Assembly: GCF_041146795.1 (NCBI RefSeq)
Contig: NC_135167.1
Coordinates: forward strand, 6,606,454 to 6,670,453
Length of the DNA: 64,000 bases
Source: Maylandia zebra
Lineage: Eukaryota; Chordata; Actinopteri; Cichliformes; Cichlidae
Direction: 5' to 3'
A program made the position numbers and the translations under genes. The notes below the pieces were generated by a model, which saw only the letters and a list, made by a program, of their open reading frames with translations, was not told the DNA's origin and searched no databases. The stretch's first letter is position 1. Each line of letters opens with the position of its first letter. Of this stretch, positions 1-16,990 are shown one piece after another.

Positions 1-1254
1 CGATGAATATTAATATTAAAAAAAAAAAAAAGATCTCAAGCGATATGACTGGCTGCACGCTTTCATCCTCGAAAGCTGATTGGCTAGGTACAAACCACGC
101 TGCTTGATAACTGATCCAGCTCCTGTGCTCGTAGAAAACAGCAGAGAGATGTTTCCCCCCTTATTTATTACTCCGGTCAAGAAAAAAGGCAAAAACGTGG
201 CCGCGAAGGAAAGTCCATTTGAGTAGTGTCGCGTATTGATCTCAGGCTGAACTCTTTTTTCCACCACCACATAAAGCCTGGACACTCTTTTCTCATTATC
301 GTCTCTTTGGAGCTGTACGTGTGTGGGAAAATGCTCCATTGTTTTATGTTGGCCCTTGGGCCCAGAACACCCAGGGGCCGACGGGCACCCAGCTTCGGCC
401 TCCTCAGGGTAAACTGTAGTGACAGAGCACGCAGGGCCCCCTCATTAGCTCTGTGTTCATTAGAAGCAAAGAAGCTGATTTAATCCTCTCTGTCCTCCTC
501 AATCTGGCACCACAGTCACGGTTTTAACTCCATTTTCATTCTCTTATGAAGAGTTTAACCAGCTTTTTTTTTTTTTAACTAATAGAAGATTTAATAGCAA
601 AAAGAGTTGGAAAAGCAGCTTTACCTTATTTGAAGACAGACTTTTATTGTAGTATTCTAAAAAGAAAATGTTTTTATATCATACAGTTTTCTTTTGCATG
701 TGTGGATGTACTGATACAGCCATACTACAAGATCATACTAGGTTTTGTCTTAATAGTTAATTTAAAACTATTAATAAGTTATAAAAAAAAAAAAAAAAGC
801 ACAGCTACAGGCTACAAGCTGCAAGCTACAAGAAAAGGATGTAACGTGACACTCTTTGTTCCCTCCCTTTAGGTGTTTTCTTAAGTTGTAAAGATGTTAA
901 AACTGAGTGATCAAGCCCAATATAAGATAAGTGCAGGAGAAAAGTTAACTGTTTTCCTGCAGGTTGTTAAATAAGGCAAATGTAAATACAACCTGACATT
1001 CACATAAAGCTATCACTGTCAGTGGAAGCAATTAGTTTGATTAAAACGCCCAATTAGTGACAATATTATAGTAAGAAATGGGCTCCAGAACACCAGACAG
1101 ACTCCACTTGGCTTACGTTTCCTTACTCCATTGCAGTACAAAAAAATCAAAATTATAACGGATGCGCTCCCTTGTGTAAACACACTTGATTCCTGTTGGA
1201 AGGTGACAAACATGAACACTGTTGAGCTGAAATGACGAAATAAAGCAAATACAC

Positions 1255-1260
1255 TTTATT
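1255..1260 (-). terminator. Candidate distal polyadenylation signal of nr2f2
   Basis: The minus strand reads AATAAA about 1.5 kb beyond the stop, which would fit the long 3' UTR usual for NR2F2. This rests only on the hexamer. Confidence 0.3.
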
Positions 1261-1350
1261 TATAAATCTTGAGTTATAATTTAATACGGTACCAATATGT
1301 TAACCAATATGCTTTCACAGTACATCAGAGTGGTTGTCAAAAAGAAGTAA

Positions 1351-1404
1351 ACACAAATACACTCACACACACACACACCCACACACACACACATGCACAT
1401 ACAC
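1351..1404. repeat. CA-rich microsatellite
   Basis: Interrupted (CA)n with CCC and TG interruptions, read directly from the sequence. Confidence 0.9.
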
Positions 1405-2162
1405 TCTAAATTCAGCAATACCCTGCAGTGGTCTGTTGTGCCATTAAGTGGCCTGGGCTCATTAATGCATGAGTTATACTGAAATAAATTTGTTTCTTGG
1501 CCTGGGAAATTAAGAGATTGTAGTTATTATAGACCCAGTGCTCTTAAAATCTCTGAGGAAGTCAGTGTAAAAGTCCAGGAAACATAAATTCATTAGAAGT
1601 ATTTGGTAATGCATTTGTCCTTAATCTCGTAGTGTCATTCGTGTTCTTCTTACCTGTCACGGGAATATGATTTGGACTTTAACCCCTCTAAATATAAAAA
1701 ACATTGGATTAAGCTATCCAACAGTCAGCTCACCGCCATGATTAGCCTCTCAGTTCAGATGAGGAAAAAAACAGAAAAGTTGAAGTGTGACAAAAATCCG
1801 GGAGAGACAAATTGCTTTGAAATAGGATTTTAAAGAGTTTAACTGGAACATTATGGCAAAAGGGAAATAATCGTATTAGCCAAGAAGTATAACGAAGAAA
1901 TGACTAACGCTTGGCGCAACCGAACACTGAGCATGAGAAGTGCAGTTCTGAAATGTTTTTGCTGTTCTCATTCTTTGCATGTCAATAAGAAAACCAGAAT
2001 AAGAAAACAAAGTAACTAAAACAAAGCATCAATCTCACCTTTCTGTCTCTATGCAACCGAGCAAAAAGGTTGAAGTCAGAAGAAGTCGGGTTTCAAACAA
2101 TCATATTAAATCTTTCTGAAATGTTCCTTTAGTCCAAAGTGCTATGTCTGGAAGGTATGAAA

Positions 2163-2183
2163 ACAACAACAACAACAACAACA
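2163..2183. repeat. (AAC)7 microsatellite
   Basis: Perfect trinucleotide run in the presumed nr2f2 3' UTR/flank. Confidence 0.9.
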
Positions 2184-2731
2184 AAAAACAGATCAACACA
2201 AGACGATCCCTGCAGTTTTCTCACTAGCTGGGGTAAAAATATGTAAAACATAAAAAAAAAGAAAAAGGGAAAAAAAAGAAAACAAAAAGGATCCAAAACA
2301 TAATTTACAAGCACGATAAATATACACACAGGTCCAATAAATATTGTTTGTTATCCCAAAAACCATAGACTGTGAGAGGTCACCACACTGCAAAAACATG
2401 TCCATCTTAACCAGTCATTTCGTTTACTGACATTAGTTCCCTTTAAACAAGTGAAAATTTCTGCCAGTGCGGTCAGATCATTTCGTCATTGGTAGATTTC
2501 CTGTATTTTATGGACCCCTCTAAAAGTGGCATAATGGAAAATAAGGCAGCTAATACCTCCGGTATGATGAAAAAAGCAAATTAAATTACATTTTTACCCT
2601 TAAGATACTTTAGAGAATTTAATTCCACTGGCAGTTTTTTCTCTTGTTTAAATCAACAGAGATTTTACTATTTGAAATGACTTGATTTGAAAAGTGGGAC
2701 CCTTCCTGACCTTAGTAGCACCACAGCAGCT

Positions 2732-2737
2732 TTTATT
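2732..2737 (-). terminator. AATAAA hexamer 2 nt after the nr2f2 stop
   Basis: Reading the minus strand gives TAG-AG-AATAAA. It is a perfect polyadenylation hexamer, but use here would leave almost no 3' UTR. A more plausible distal signal is AATAAA at 1255-1260. Confidence 0.35.
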
Positions 2738-2739
2738 CT

Positions 2740-7423
<4,684 letters not shown>

Positions 7424-7886
7424 TTACGCGATAATTAACTCACACGTACTGTCGGCATCAATAGCTAATACACAGTCATGGGAAACTGCGGCATTGTTTG
7501 ACGAAACGAAATACAATTTCAAATAAAATAAATAAAAGCGAGCTCATAGGATAACGGCAGAAAATTAAAACGAGTTCACAAGTGAAGATTGAGCAGTCAC
7601 CCAGAAGCAGCTGCTGGCGCGGACAAAATCCAAAAAGACAGCTTCATTCAAACCGTCATAGTGCGCTATAGCATCCACAGAGGGGGGGAAATAAAGACGG
7701 AGCCATCCACACAGGGAGGAAACGTTATCCCCAAAATATACAATCTGATCCTTTCTGTTCTGTGTGTCCAGCTTTAAACAGAATGCCGTGCGAGCAGATC
7801 CTTCATTAGGGATGGAGTCACGCGACCAGGCTTTCCAGACGCTCCCTGCTCTCCCGATCAGTAAGAAGTTACATTAAAAAGACATC

Positions 7887-7889
<3 letters not shown>

Positions 7890-7940
<51 letters not shown>
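7890..7940. repeat. (AG)25 microsatellite upstream of nr2f2
   Basis: Perfect purine tract about 500 bp upstream of the nr2f2 ATG. A complementary CT tract lies 240 bp further out on the same strand. Confidence 0.95.
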
Positions 7941-7943
<3 letters not shown>

Positions 7944-8017
7944 AAGAGGGGGAGTGATGGATGTTGATTTTGACGATGCTTTGCTCCGGGACGGAGGAGG
8001 AGAGTGATGCGCCCGCA

Positions 8018-8042
8018 CGTCACCGGCTGTGAATCGGTGACG
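8018..8042. promoter_or_regulatory. Inverted TGACG half-site pair
   Basis: CGTCACCG, a 9-base spacer, then CGGTGACG: perfect 8-bp arms. TGACG is the core of CREB/ATF half-sites; the spacing is not that of a classic palindromic CRE. Regulatory function is inferred. Confidence 0.35.
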
Positions 8043-8179
8043 CGGGTTTGGGGCGGAGTTAACGCGTGGAGAAGCTGGTCTCGGAGCAGCAGTGCGGGGG
8101 TTCAGCTGACTTTAAAGAGGGTAAGAGTTCACATCCTCCCTGTTATGTTTTCTGCTTTCCCTCCCTGTCCAATCGCTCG

Positions 8180-8183
<4 letters not shown>

Positions 8184-8236
<53 letters not shown>
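8184..8236. repeat. (CT)n microsatellite upstream of nr2f2
   Basis: About 25 CT units, read directly. It is the reverse complement of the AG tract at 7890-7940, so the two form a large inverted repeat around a GC-rich, promoter-like stretch. Confidence 0.95.
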
Positions 8237-8238
<2 letters not shown>

Positions 8239-8696
8239 GTGTGCGCACACGAACGGGTTTTTTCTGTTTGTTTTTTTTATTTTGTTTTTTGCACTATGAC
8301 TACTTGCTTGCCGTGAATCGGTCAAACCACAGTTTGCATCATATCACCCATAATGTATATTATGAGTACTCATGTTATACTGGTACATAAAGAGACTGCT
8401 TCTGCCCGCGAAGACCCCGAAGGGGCCAATTCAGATTCTAAATGCAGTTATTTGATGCCACCTAGTGTCGTCAGTAAATTACGCAGAAAAATTCCCTTTT
8501 TTAGATCCACTTCACTCACAAAAAGAGATAGATTTTATACATTTCTTTTATAAACAATACATTTAATGCACCTCTCCTCTGCCCTGTCTTAGCTGCAGTC
8601 ACTTTGTGGACTTTGTAATCACGTAATCATCCACTCACACCAAATGACTAATCAGATAAGAAGACATTTTTAGAAATTACTAAAACCTTTTCTTTT

Positions 8697-8714
8697 TTTC
8701 TTTCTTTCTTTCTT
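8697..8714. repeat. (TTTC)n microsatellite
   Basis: Short pyrimidine repeat read directly. Confidence 0.85.
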
Positions 8715-11700
8715 GAGAGAGAACGTTTACAAGTTAGTTTATGTATGGGTGAGATACATATTGGACTTTTAGCTTTCATCAGTAAACTTGCCAAACATCC
8801 TCACTTCCAGTGCAGATTTACTGTAAAAAGATTGTTGTGAAATGCTCAGTATAAACGCACAAAAATTATTATTTTAGCACAGGCTGTAAAATCTATTCTA
8901 AATATAAATTAAACAAACCGAATAAATAAACTGATGTTATCCCTCCTCAAATAGCAATAATACAAAGATATATGGGAATTAAATATATACAAGAAAACCA
9001 GTGGCTACATGTCTAGCTGAAGAGATGACACCTTCACATGCGCCTCTGCCCTTTCTGTCTCTCATGTTCATGATCTATTGAATTTCACTCAGAGCAGCTG
9101 CATTGGCGCATACGCTACTTGATATCCATAAAGCTACTGCATTTTTCAGAGTAGATTTGGTGACTTTGATTATGGTACTAAACTCAGTGTTGCTGTGTGT
9201 CTCCATACAGTTGCATTGTTTGATTTTGGTGTATTTACGTGTAGCACAACCATTCTTTTCATTTGTTGTGGATTTCTCAAATGGAATCAGTCTGATGTCC
9301 ATGGATGTCTTTGATGGCAAGTCAGTGCCATGTAAAAATGTCTGTATGGCCATTTCACTGTTGACTCATGCTCCATGAGTCCTGAGGCTGAGTGTGCTGT
9401 CACGTTCTTCCAGACGGCCAGAGCTGCAGTCATCCAGCGACTGCTCGCACACAAAACAAGCCTTGCCCCGCCTGCTAACAAAACACACGGCTGATGTCCA
9501 ATACCAATCAGCAGTGGAAGGTCAAGGCTAAAGTGTTTACCACACTGAATGTGGATGATGCATTCCTTCACACTGTTTATTTCACTGACCTCTCCCCTCC
9601 CCCGCTCTCCCTCATGATGGGTCCGGTTAATATTAATCACAGATTTAGGAGTTTACAGATGATAAATCCCACCTGTTTTTGGTGATCTGGTGCCCTTTAT
9701 GACTTATCACCAGTGGGGGAGCTGAAAGCGAGCTAATTGGAAACAAAATGAGGGAGAGTTTGGCCAGGAGAGACCTGCTGTGTGGGCAAAACCACCAGGA
9801 TATGACTGTTTGCAGTGCAGTGGGAGGCAGCTCTGGCTTCCTGCTCAGAAATCTGCAAAATGTTTCTAATGCAAGCTTGATGTCACTTTACTGAAAATTT
9901 GCTCTTATAATTCTGAACATGACAAACATTGGTCAAGCTAAAATCTGAAAAAGATATAGTGTGAAGGTGGTTGATGAGTTTATATGACATGAGAAAACTA
10001 CGTTCAGCAGGTAATATGATGAAGCGTATTGTCAAGGAATTACTTGACCAAAAGAGCTTTTAGAAAAGCACACATTATAGTCTTCTAGGAATATCCGGTA
10101 GTATTCTCAGCTTTGGCAGTGAATGGGTGTGGTGTAAAGTCATTACGGTAACAAGATTAATGGTTGTGAGCTAAAAGTGCACGGTAGCCTTTCAGATCCT
10201 GCAGTGGATGTCTTCTGTTTGTGTTTTAGCAGTGACTGTGTGTAAGTGTGCAGATTCCGAAATGTCATGACCTGACCCAGAGGCCATGATGTAGAAACAA
10301 ACCATTGCAAATCAAATTGTCCAATTTACCTGCAAAATAACAACTCAATATCTGAACTGTACCCACAGCAAAGTGAAATGTGTAGTGTCTGGATGTGGTT
10401 GGGCGAGGCAAAATACATCAATATTTTAAAAAAATAATCAGAATAAAATAAAAACAAAGGGATTGTGCATGTGGAGAAAAGGTTATGGTCAGCATATAAC
10501 CAGTCCTAAGTTCAAAAGTGAAATATACATGAGCATTAGCATGATTTCTGGAAAAGAAAGAAACATTTGCCATTTTGTGAGCGGAAAGCAAATTAATTAT
10601 TACATCTAGCTTCTACCAGTTATTTAATTATGTGGAATAAATGTGCATCCACTTTTATTTCAAAGGATAGTCCCTATATCCCTGTGATATTTCGATTGTT
10701 TAAATACTAATGAAGAATTAATCACAGTTTGTGTCTAACCAGATTTTTCTGAAAAGAAACCTAATCCAGTTACACAAGTTTCAACCTTATATTTATCAAA
10801 CTTATCAACAACCTAGAATTTTATATCTGCAATCTTGCAAAATAAGCTCAATGTGCTTTTGTTAAAAAAAAACAATTAACACCAAAAAATCACAGTAAGC
10901 TCCGGAGAATACAGAGAATATGATCCCCGTGACTCTTCTGACTGCAATTGTGTGGGAAGTGTCTAAAGTGCAAGCCTGTCACAATTAGTTTGCTTTAAAT
11001 TTTATTTTTGAGAATACATCCAACTTTTCTGACACACAGAACAACTTCATCTTGAATAAAATTTCTAGAGTTTTTAACCTGAATACAGTGGGAATCAAGT
11101 TTCTGTGAATAAGCAGATGTACACTAGACATTTACTGAATTTTACATGTTAAATTAAACTATAATAAGAAGTGTTAACAACAAAGTTTTACTTATTAAAA
11201 CAAGACATTTAAAAAATGAGCAAAAGTTGATTTTCATGCATTTTACAGTTAAAGAACAAGGAAGTTTCTGCTACAGATTGTTGAACCGGAGCAACAATTA
11301 ATATTAAAATCAGTATCTTACATTATCATTTATAGCAATTGTAATTTTTACAGTAACTAGTGACTAAAACCTTTTCATGTTTATGTCTCTGGTAATAGAT
11401 GCTGGACAGTAAAGAGAGCCTGTAGATTGTCACCCTGCTGTGAACCTTGGCAGCCACTGAAACAAAGCTGGTACCTCTTAGGCTCTTTAGCCGGCTCTTT
11501 AGCCGGTTCACATCCTGGTCAGAGAGCAACAATAGTTAGTGAGTTAGATTAACACGGCACAGCCTTTGCTTAACCTGTGACCGCTGAACCATCTCTCACC
11601 TTTTATTAACCCCAGACAGCTGACCTCTGACTCCTTCAGGCCAACTGCAGAATTCTTCATGAGGTGGATTTCACGCTTGAGAGACACATTGTGCTACAGG

Positions 11701-13284
11701 TCAGTGTGCAGTTATAACGCACCGCTAACGCTCGTCTCACTCATGAACAGATTCATCCTGTCGAAATGTTGGGATCCTCATTAGGAATTGTACAAAATCC
11801 TACTTAACCTTTGACCTCACTCAGACTAGCACTCATTATCTCGTATGAGATTAACCCACATTGCTTTGTAAATGATAGAATCAACTCAACTCAGCTTTGA
11901 ACTGTAAACAGTTTTGAAACTGATCAAATAAGATAACATTTTAAACAAGACATATGCTTTAGTCAAACCTTTTAATGTGGACTGCACACATTTCTGACCT
12001 GTTTATGCATAAGAGAACTAAAGATGACTGTATTATTATTGTAACATTTTGCAGTATTTTAATATTTAAGTGCAAAATTTGAGGCATATTTGCTGGTAGC
12101 CTTTCAGTTGATGCTGATAGAGGTCTTTCGAATGAAAGGATCGCATAATTAGTTTGACAGGTTTGTTTATGCCATTACAAAATATTTTTATTGTCCAGTC
12201 TCTAAAGTCATGGATAATGAGGGCAATAACATGATGAGTTTCTTACATTGTTGTGTTTTGTTTTTCAGGTGTTAAAGCCAAATAAATTCCCAGGGGGGCG
12301 CTGTGCACACCTTACCGTCCGGGTGGAGGCACTAAGTGGTTAATTAAGTGGAATGGAAGAGGATAAAGACATAATTCAAACTTTACTTTAAGATAATATA
12401 CTTAAGTGTGATTTTTTTGTGCATTTTTATTATTATTTGTGCATCTTAGATTTTTCTTTAGCCTAATTTAGCAAATCATATCACATTCAGTTCATGGGTT
12501 AATCAGTGGCAGTCTGAAAGGGCTGCCACTTGTGGTTAACAGTGCTTTTAGTTACCTTAGGACATAGGATTGCTTTCGTTTGTTTATTAACAGCTTTGTT
12601 TAAAAGTTTGGTACTGATCTTGAGGAAGACTTTACCAGAGGTGAGGTTCAGCTCAACTTAGAAGTGATTCATTTATAGAGCTTGATCTAGTTCTGGATCT
12701 ACACATTTCTGAGATGCTCCTTTAGCAATGTGATCAAATTGCGCATTTTATGTAATTTCGTCACAAAGAGAAATACGCCCCCCAATTTTTTAAAAATTAT
12801 TTTAAATGAAAACATAAGAAACTAATACAGATCTAAATGTCTTTCTGATCCAGAAGATCATTTAGCCTCAATGAAGATTCAGTTAAATCTTTAATGTTGA
12901 TGAATAAACACCTTGGTCTGCACTTTATCTCTCTTGTGTCTCGTGCTTTAAGTCAAACTCTGCTTACCATTTTATAAATTCAAATTTATCTACTTTTACT
13001 TTTTTACTTCTGACTTTATTTACCCCATAGTTTTATATGCACAAGTCAACGTTATATACAGTTAAAATTGTGACTGACCATAACAGTGTCGTCAGTAATC
13101 TTTTAGTCAGTTTACATCAGAAAACATCTGTGTTAATGAGTAATTACTATAGTTTTTAACTGTAATGTACAAGAAGCTGAATCACAGTAACTAACAATAA
13201 ATAGTGAAGTTAAGAATACAAATATATAGAGAGCAATATTTATGATTAACATAACAAACAATGCAAAAAATATTACAGGCGTGA

Positions 13285-13314
13285 TTTTATTATTATTATT
13301 ATTATTATTATTTA
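13285..13314. repeat. (ATT)n microsatellite
   Basis: About nine ATT units read directly. Confidence 0.9.
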
Positions 13315-16300
13315 TCAGGAAATGAAGAGTTTCAAACACACTCACTTTTCATGACAGGCTCTTTTTTTTTTCAACATGGCATCAAAGAATTAGTTGAGTG
13401 TTTTAACAGCTGTCATGTGGCTGGCCATGTGTCATTTATGCTGGTGGTTTTTCTTGCCCTAGTTAGTGAGATGCAGTGATATTCTTAAAATGCAGCTGTG
13501 AGGCAGGCTGGGAGGATTTGCTGTCTCTAGGAAGTTTCTTTGTGCTTGATCAGTTGATCTGTGGCCACTGCGGGGAGGTAATGCTGGGATGTTTTGATGT
13601 ACTGGATGCTACATTAGTTCAGACGGCAGTGTGAAGGCCAGAAGGGACATGGACAGTTGGGGGCTAAGTGTGAATGAGACAGAAATTTAAAGAAACCAAA
13701 GAGTCTTTCTTGGTACTTTCCAAGGTCAGGTGGCATACATGACTATAATTCAGAGAGACTGTGCTTTTGCATCTGTCTGCATCGAAGGAAAAGTTATCGA
13801 AAGCAGGCTGAAAGTGTAGTCCTTTAGAAAAAAGGCATTATGTATTGAAAATTGGATAAAGTATAATGTTTTTTTTTTTTTAAATTGGCACTTGAATTGT
13901 GAAATGGTGAGATTTTGCAACCACTTTTTTCTCCACCACCCACTTAGCACTGACTTGCTTCTACATTTTCGCAGCTCAAACACACCAGACACAAACCCTC
14001 CCTCTCACTTTTCTACCAGAAGACCAAATGTCATTCACAGCAAAGACATTTCTTTTGTCCTTCACAGCACCACATTTCCTCAGACTGAGAACACTGTCCG
14101 GTATTTTGATTGATCATGTATTTGTATCTATTCATAGAGGCCAGATTCATCATTCCAATTTGTCAAGTTGCTGGTGTGCCAAGTTAATTATGTGCAGGAA
14201 AGCCAGAAAAAAGAGGACAGCCTCCTGTTTAGACTCATCTGAGGTTTCCCTACCTCACCTCGTCTCCAAACGAGCAGCCAAAGCTTCACTGGGCTGCTGG
14301 AGCTGTTTGGCACCATGGGTAATTAGTGTGATGAATGCTTTAGTGGAACAAATAGTGGCAGTCGGCTGTCTCGCTCATCGTGTGGCTGTGCTGTCATAGC
14401 TCTGGGGCTGCGAGCTCATCAGGGTAATGGATGATTCTGCAACAGAGCCATCCCTCAAACAACAGCGCCACCACTGAGCAGGAAACGGGCCTCTTTTTTT
14501 AGTCGACAAAAAAAAACCTTGAGTCTTGAAGGTATATGGATGTCAAGTGCTTTTTAGAAGGTTACCAACAACCAGTAACAGTTAAATCTGGAAAAATGAA
14601 ATTGAAGTATCTCGTGAGGTATAATTGGGTGAAATGTAAAAGAATAGCCCAGTGCATTATTCTAAATATGCATTTTTTCTCTCTAAATAGGGCTAAATAT
14701 ATGGATATTCAAACATCTTACTAATCCTCTGTGGGATTCTGTCCTATGCCTGGGCTGTAGAGCTGTCGCCGTAGAAATGATGGATCACATTATTAGATTA
14801 GGGGAAAGCAAGGACGGGCTACAACTGGATTTGCAATTCAGAGTCTCTTTTGTATATGGACCTTTTCTGCATCAAAGGAATGGCCCTAATTGGGCCTCTG
14901 TCATTGAGTCAGAGATTGTTTTTTAACAATGCAGGAAACCTTGCAATAAATCAGGTCAGCTGTCTGAGCCACGTCACTGGACAAGGCATTAGTCAGATAT
15001 GCAGAATGTTCTCTTTGCATACAATGTAAAAAGAATTCATCATCATTTACGAGCACAGTTGCAAGCCCACATCTCCTAATTCTTCCAACAAACGAAGGAC
15101 ATATGGTGATTTTTGTCTCTTGGATGAACCCCAGGGCAGAGGCAGCCTTGAAGGTCTGGCTCTGTGTGCTGTCATTTGAGTACCAGCTAATGGCTTATGC
15201 TTACTCTGTGCTTTGACTTTTCAACCCACTGTGACAGAGAATAATATGATTCACATAAGGGTGAATTCTCAACCATGTCATCCATGTAGCGGAAGCTGCC
15301 GCAGACAGGTAATCCATAGCTGTATCAGGGAAAAAAACACCAGTTCACTGAATTGTTTCGATGGCAGCCAGACCCAAGGCTAACAGAGCATGAGAGACAG
15401 GCGAGGTCGTGGAAAGGTTATTTTTTAGGTTCAGGAGGTGAGACTTTGGGGACGTGGACACGTCAGTCTTGCAGAGTCCGCGGGTCAATGTGAAGACAAG
15501 TGGAAGACACATTTCTCTGTCAGCACGCAGAGAGCCCGCACGGGTTCAGGCTTTTGTCGTGAAGTCCCAAGTCATTGAGTCAATAGCCAAGGAACATGAC
15601 ACAACCTCTCACAGTCACACGGCATCAAGCGGAACAGGGAATGGCATGCTTTCCATTTCACTGCACCGTGGCCCTGGCGAGACCTCGTCTGCACTCGAGA
15701 AACAGGAGAGCTCTCAGCCCAGGCTCTCGCATAAAAGCAACGCAGCAACCTGGCCCCGAACACGTACCTGGCTCGCTCACAGCAGCAGTACAAGATGATT
15801 CACCGGTCAATCCATAACCCCGGCTATTATCTCCACTGGCTGCTGTAGCGCGGCGAGATGCCTGTGGATAACCAGAGGGCTTGGATGAAAGGAAATTAGA
15901 TCATGGCAAAGCACCAGCACATTTCGATTAAACTGATGTCAGGATTTATCTTCTTCCGTCAGTGCATTTAGATGGGAAAAGAAAATGTAACCTTTAACCC
16001 CGGCTGATCAAGCACTGACCGAGTGAATAGCCCTTTATCACAAGAATAGCGTTACATGCAATGTAACAAACTACATCATTTTGTCTGCGTGTGAGAAGAG
16101 TGAATAAAAAAATACATATCTTGTATGCTGCATCATTATCTAGTGCTGCCTTTAGCAACATTCTATTTGTGACATTTAAACAATACAAACGTGTTCTCTT
16201 CACAGGCTGCATGTTTATAGAGCATTGCTTATTTTTCATCCAATTAACAGTGCTAAAAAAAAATCACTTCTATGTTTTTAATCATAATATGATAAATTAG

Positions 16301-16808
16301 ATTTATCATGGGCCAGGCTGGAAACCAGCACCACAACAATGCTCAATCTTTAGACCACTGCTGTAGCATCATAGCAATGTGGCTCTTTCTGTTTTAGTAA
16401 CCATATTTAGTTTACACATGGATAAATCTACCACTGCTTTTGTTCAAAAGGAATTCCTCAACAACTATTAGATGTATGTCCATGAAGTTTTCTTTTATCA
16501 GTTCACCCCTGAACAATATCTGTTCAAAGACCACATGACCTGAAGAATACAACGTTTCCATCAGCCAGTGGGGAAAATATGCCTTCAGACGTTTCTTTTC
16601 TTTTCTTTCAAATAACAAAAAAGAAAAAAATTCTACTTATGGAATGTCTGCACAGAAGATCATTATTTGTGCTTAAAATAAAGACACCATTTCTGCAGGG
16701 TTGACATCTTAAAGAAAACCTTGAAGTCTAAAAGAGCTGCTAGCATTGCTGTAGTGAATTCTCAGTCAAGGCATCTTTTAATAAGTGCAATATCTCTGGC
16801 TGGATTAA

Positions 16809-16990
16809 GTGGCGGCATGCTGGTGCACCACCACTCTCACACTGAATAAGAAAGTTAACAGCTCATACCGTTCTGTAGCCCTTATGTGTGGAGTTTGCAT
16901 GCTCTCCCTGTGCCTGCCAGTGTTTCCTCATACAGTCCGAAAACATTCATGCTAGGCAATTGTTGATTCTAAATTAGCTGTAAGTGTTAT
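16809..16990 (+). repeat. Dispersed teleost repeat, degenerate copy
   Basis: Contains wording typical of a very common fish interspersed repeat: a GTGGCGGCATG-type start, then TGTGGAGTTTGCATGCTCTC, a CAGTCCGAAAACAT block and a TTGATTCTAAATTAGC block. I recognise it from general fish genome sequence; its class is not clear to me. A fragment in the opposite orientation lies at 43376-43447. Confidence 0.6.

Larger units (their letters stand above)
1..2731. other. Downstream flank / probable 3' UTR of nr2f2, no gene recognised
   Basis: AT-rich with no coding exon I can support. It holds a CA-rich tract (1351-1404), an AAC repeat (2163-2183) and short A-runs. The stretch around 1420-1540 is complex, unique-looking sequence containing ATTAATGCAT. 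It might be conserved UTR or an enhancer, but nothing here proves it. Confidence 0.4.
7770..8180 (-). promoter_or_regulatory. GC/CpG-rich promoter-like patch upstream of nr2f2
   Basis: In an otherwise AT-rich flank this stretch contains many CpGs, a GC box (GGGGCGGAG near 8050) and an inverted pair of CGTCACCG/CGGTGACG octamers at 8018-8042 holding CRE-like TGACG half-sites. It lies 0.4-0.8 kb from the nr2f2 start codon, as expected for the promoter of this CpG-island gene class. A divergent transcript is possible, but no exon is visible. Confidence 0.45.
8240..16808. other. Non-coding interval upstream of nr2f2, no gene recognised
   Basis: No exon with homology was found. The stretch 13500-15850 is richer in GC and contains unique-looking sequence, including homeodomain-type TAATTA/TAATTG cores (near 14320 and 14840). 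An open frame of 114 codons at 15454-15798 has no recognisable family. In mammals NR2F2 is surrounded by enhancers and a divergent lncRNA, so regulatory sequence is plausible here but unproven. A TTA repeat lies at 13285-13314. Confidence 0.4.

Noticed and set aside
8004-8390. Open frames across the CT repeat, including a 128-codon one
   Set aside because: Their length comes from the repeat (Ser-Leu runs); no splice or family signal.
15454-15798. Protein-coding gene of 114 aa
   Set aside because: No recognisable domain, no supporting splice sites and an overlapping frame of similar length on the other strand.
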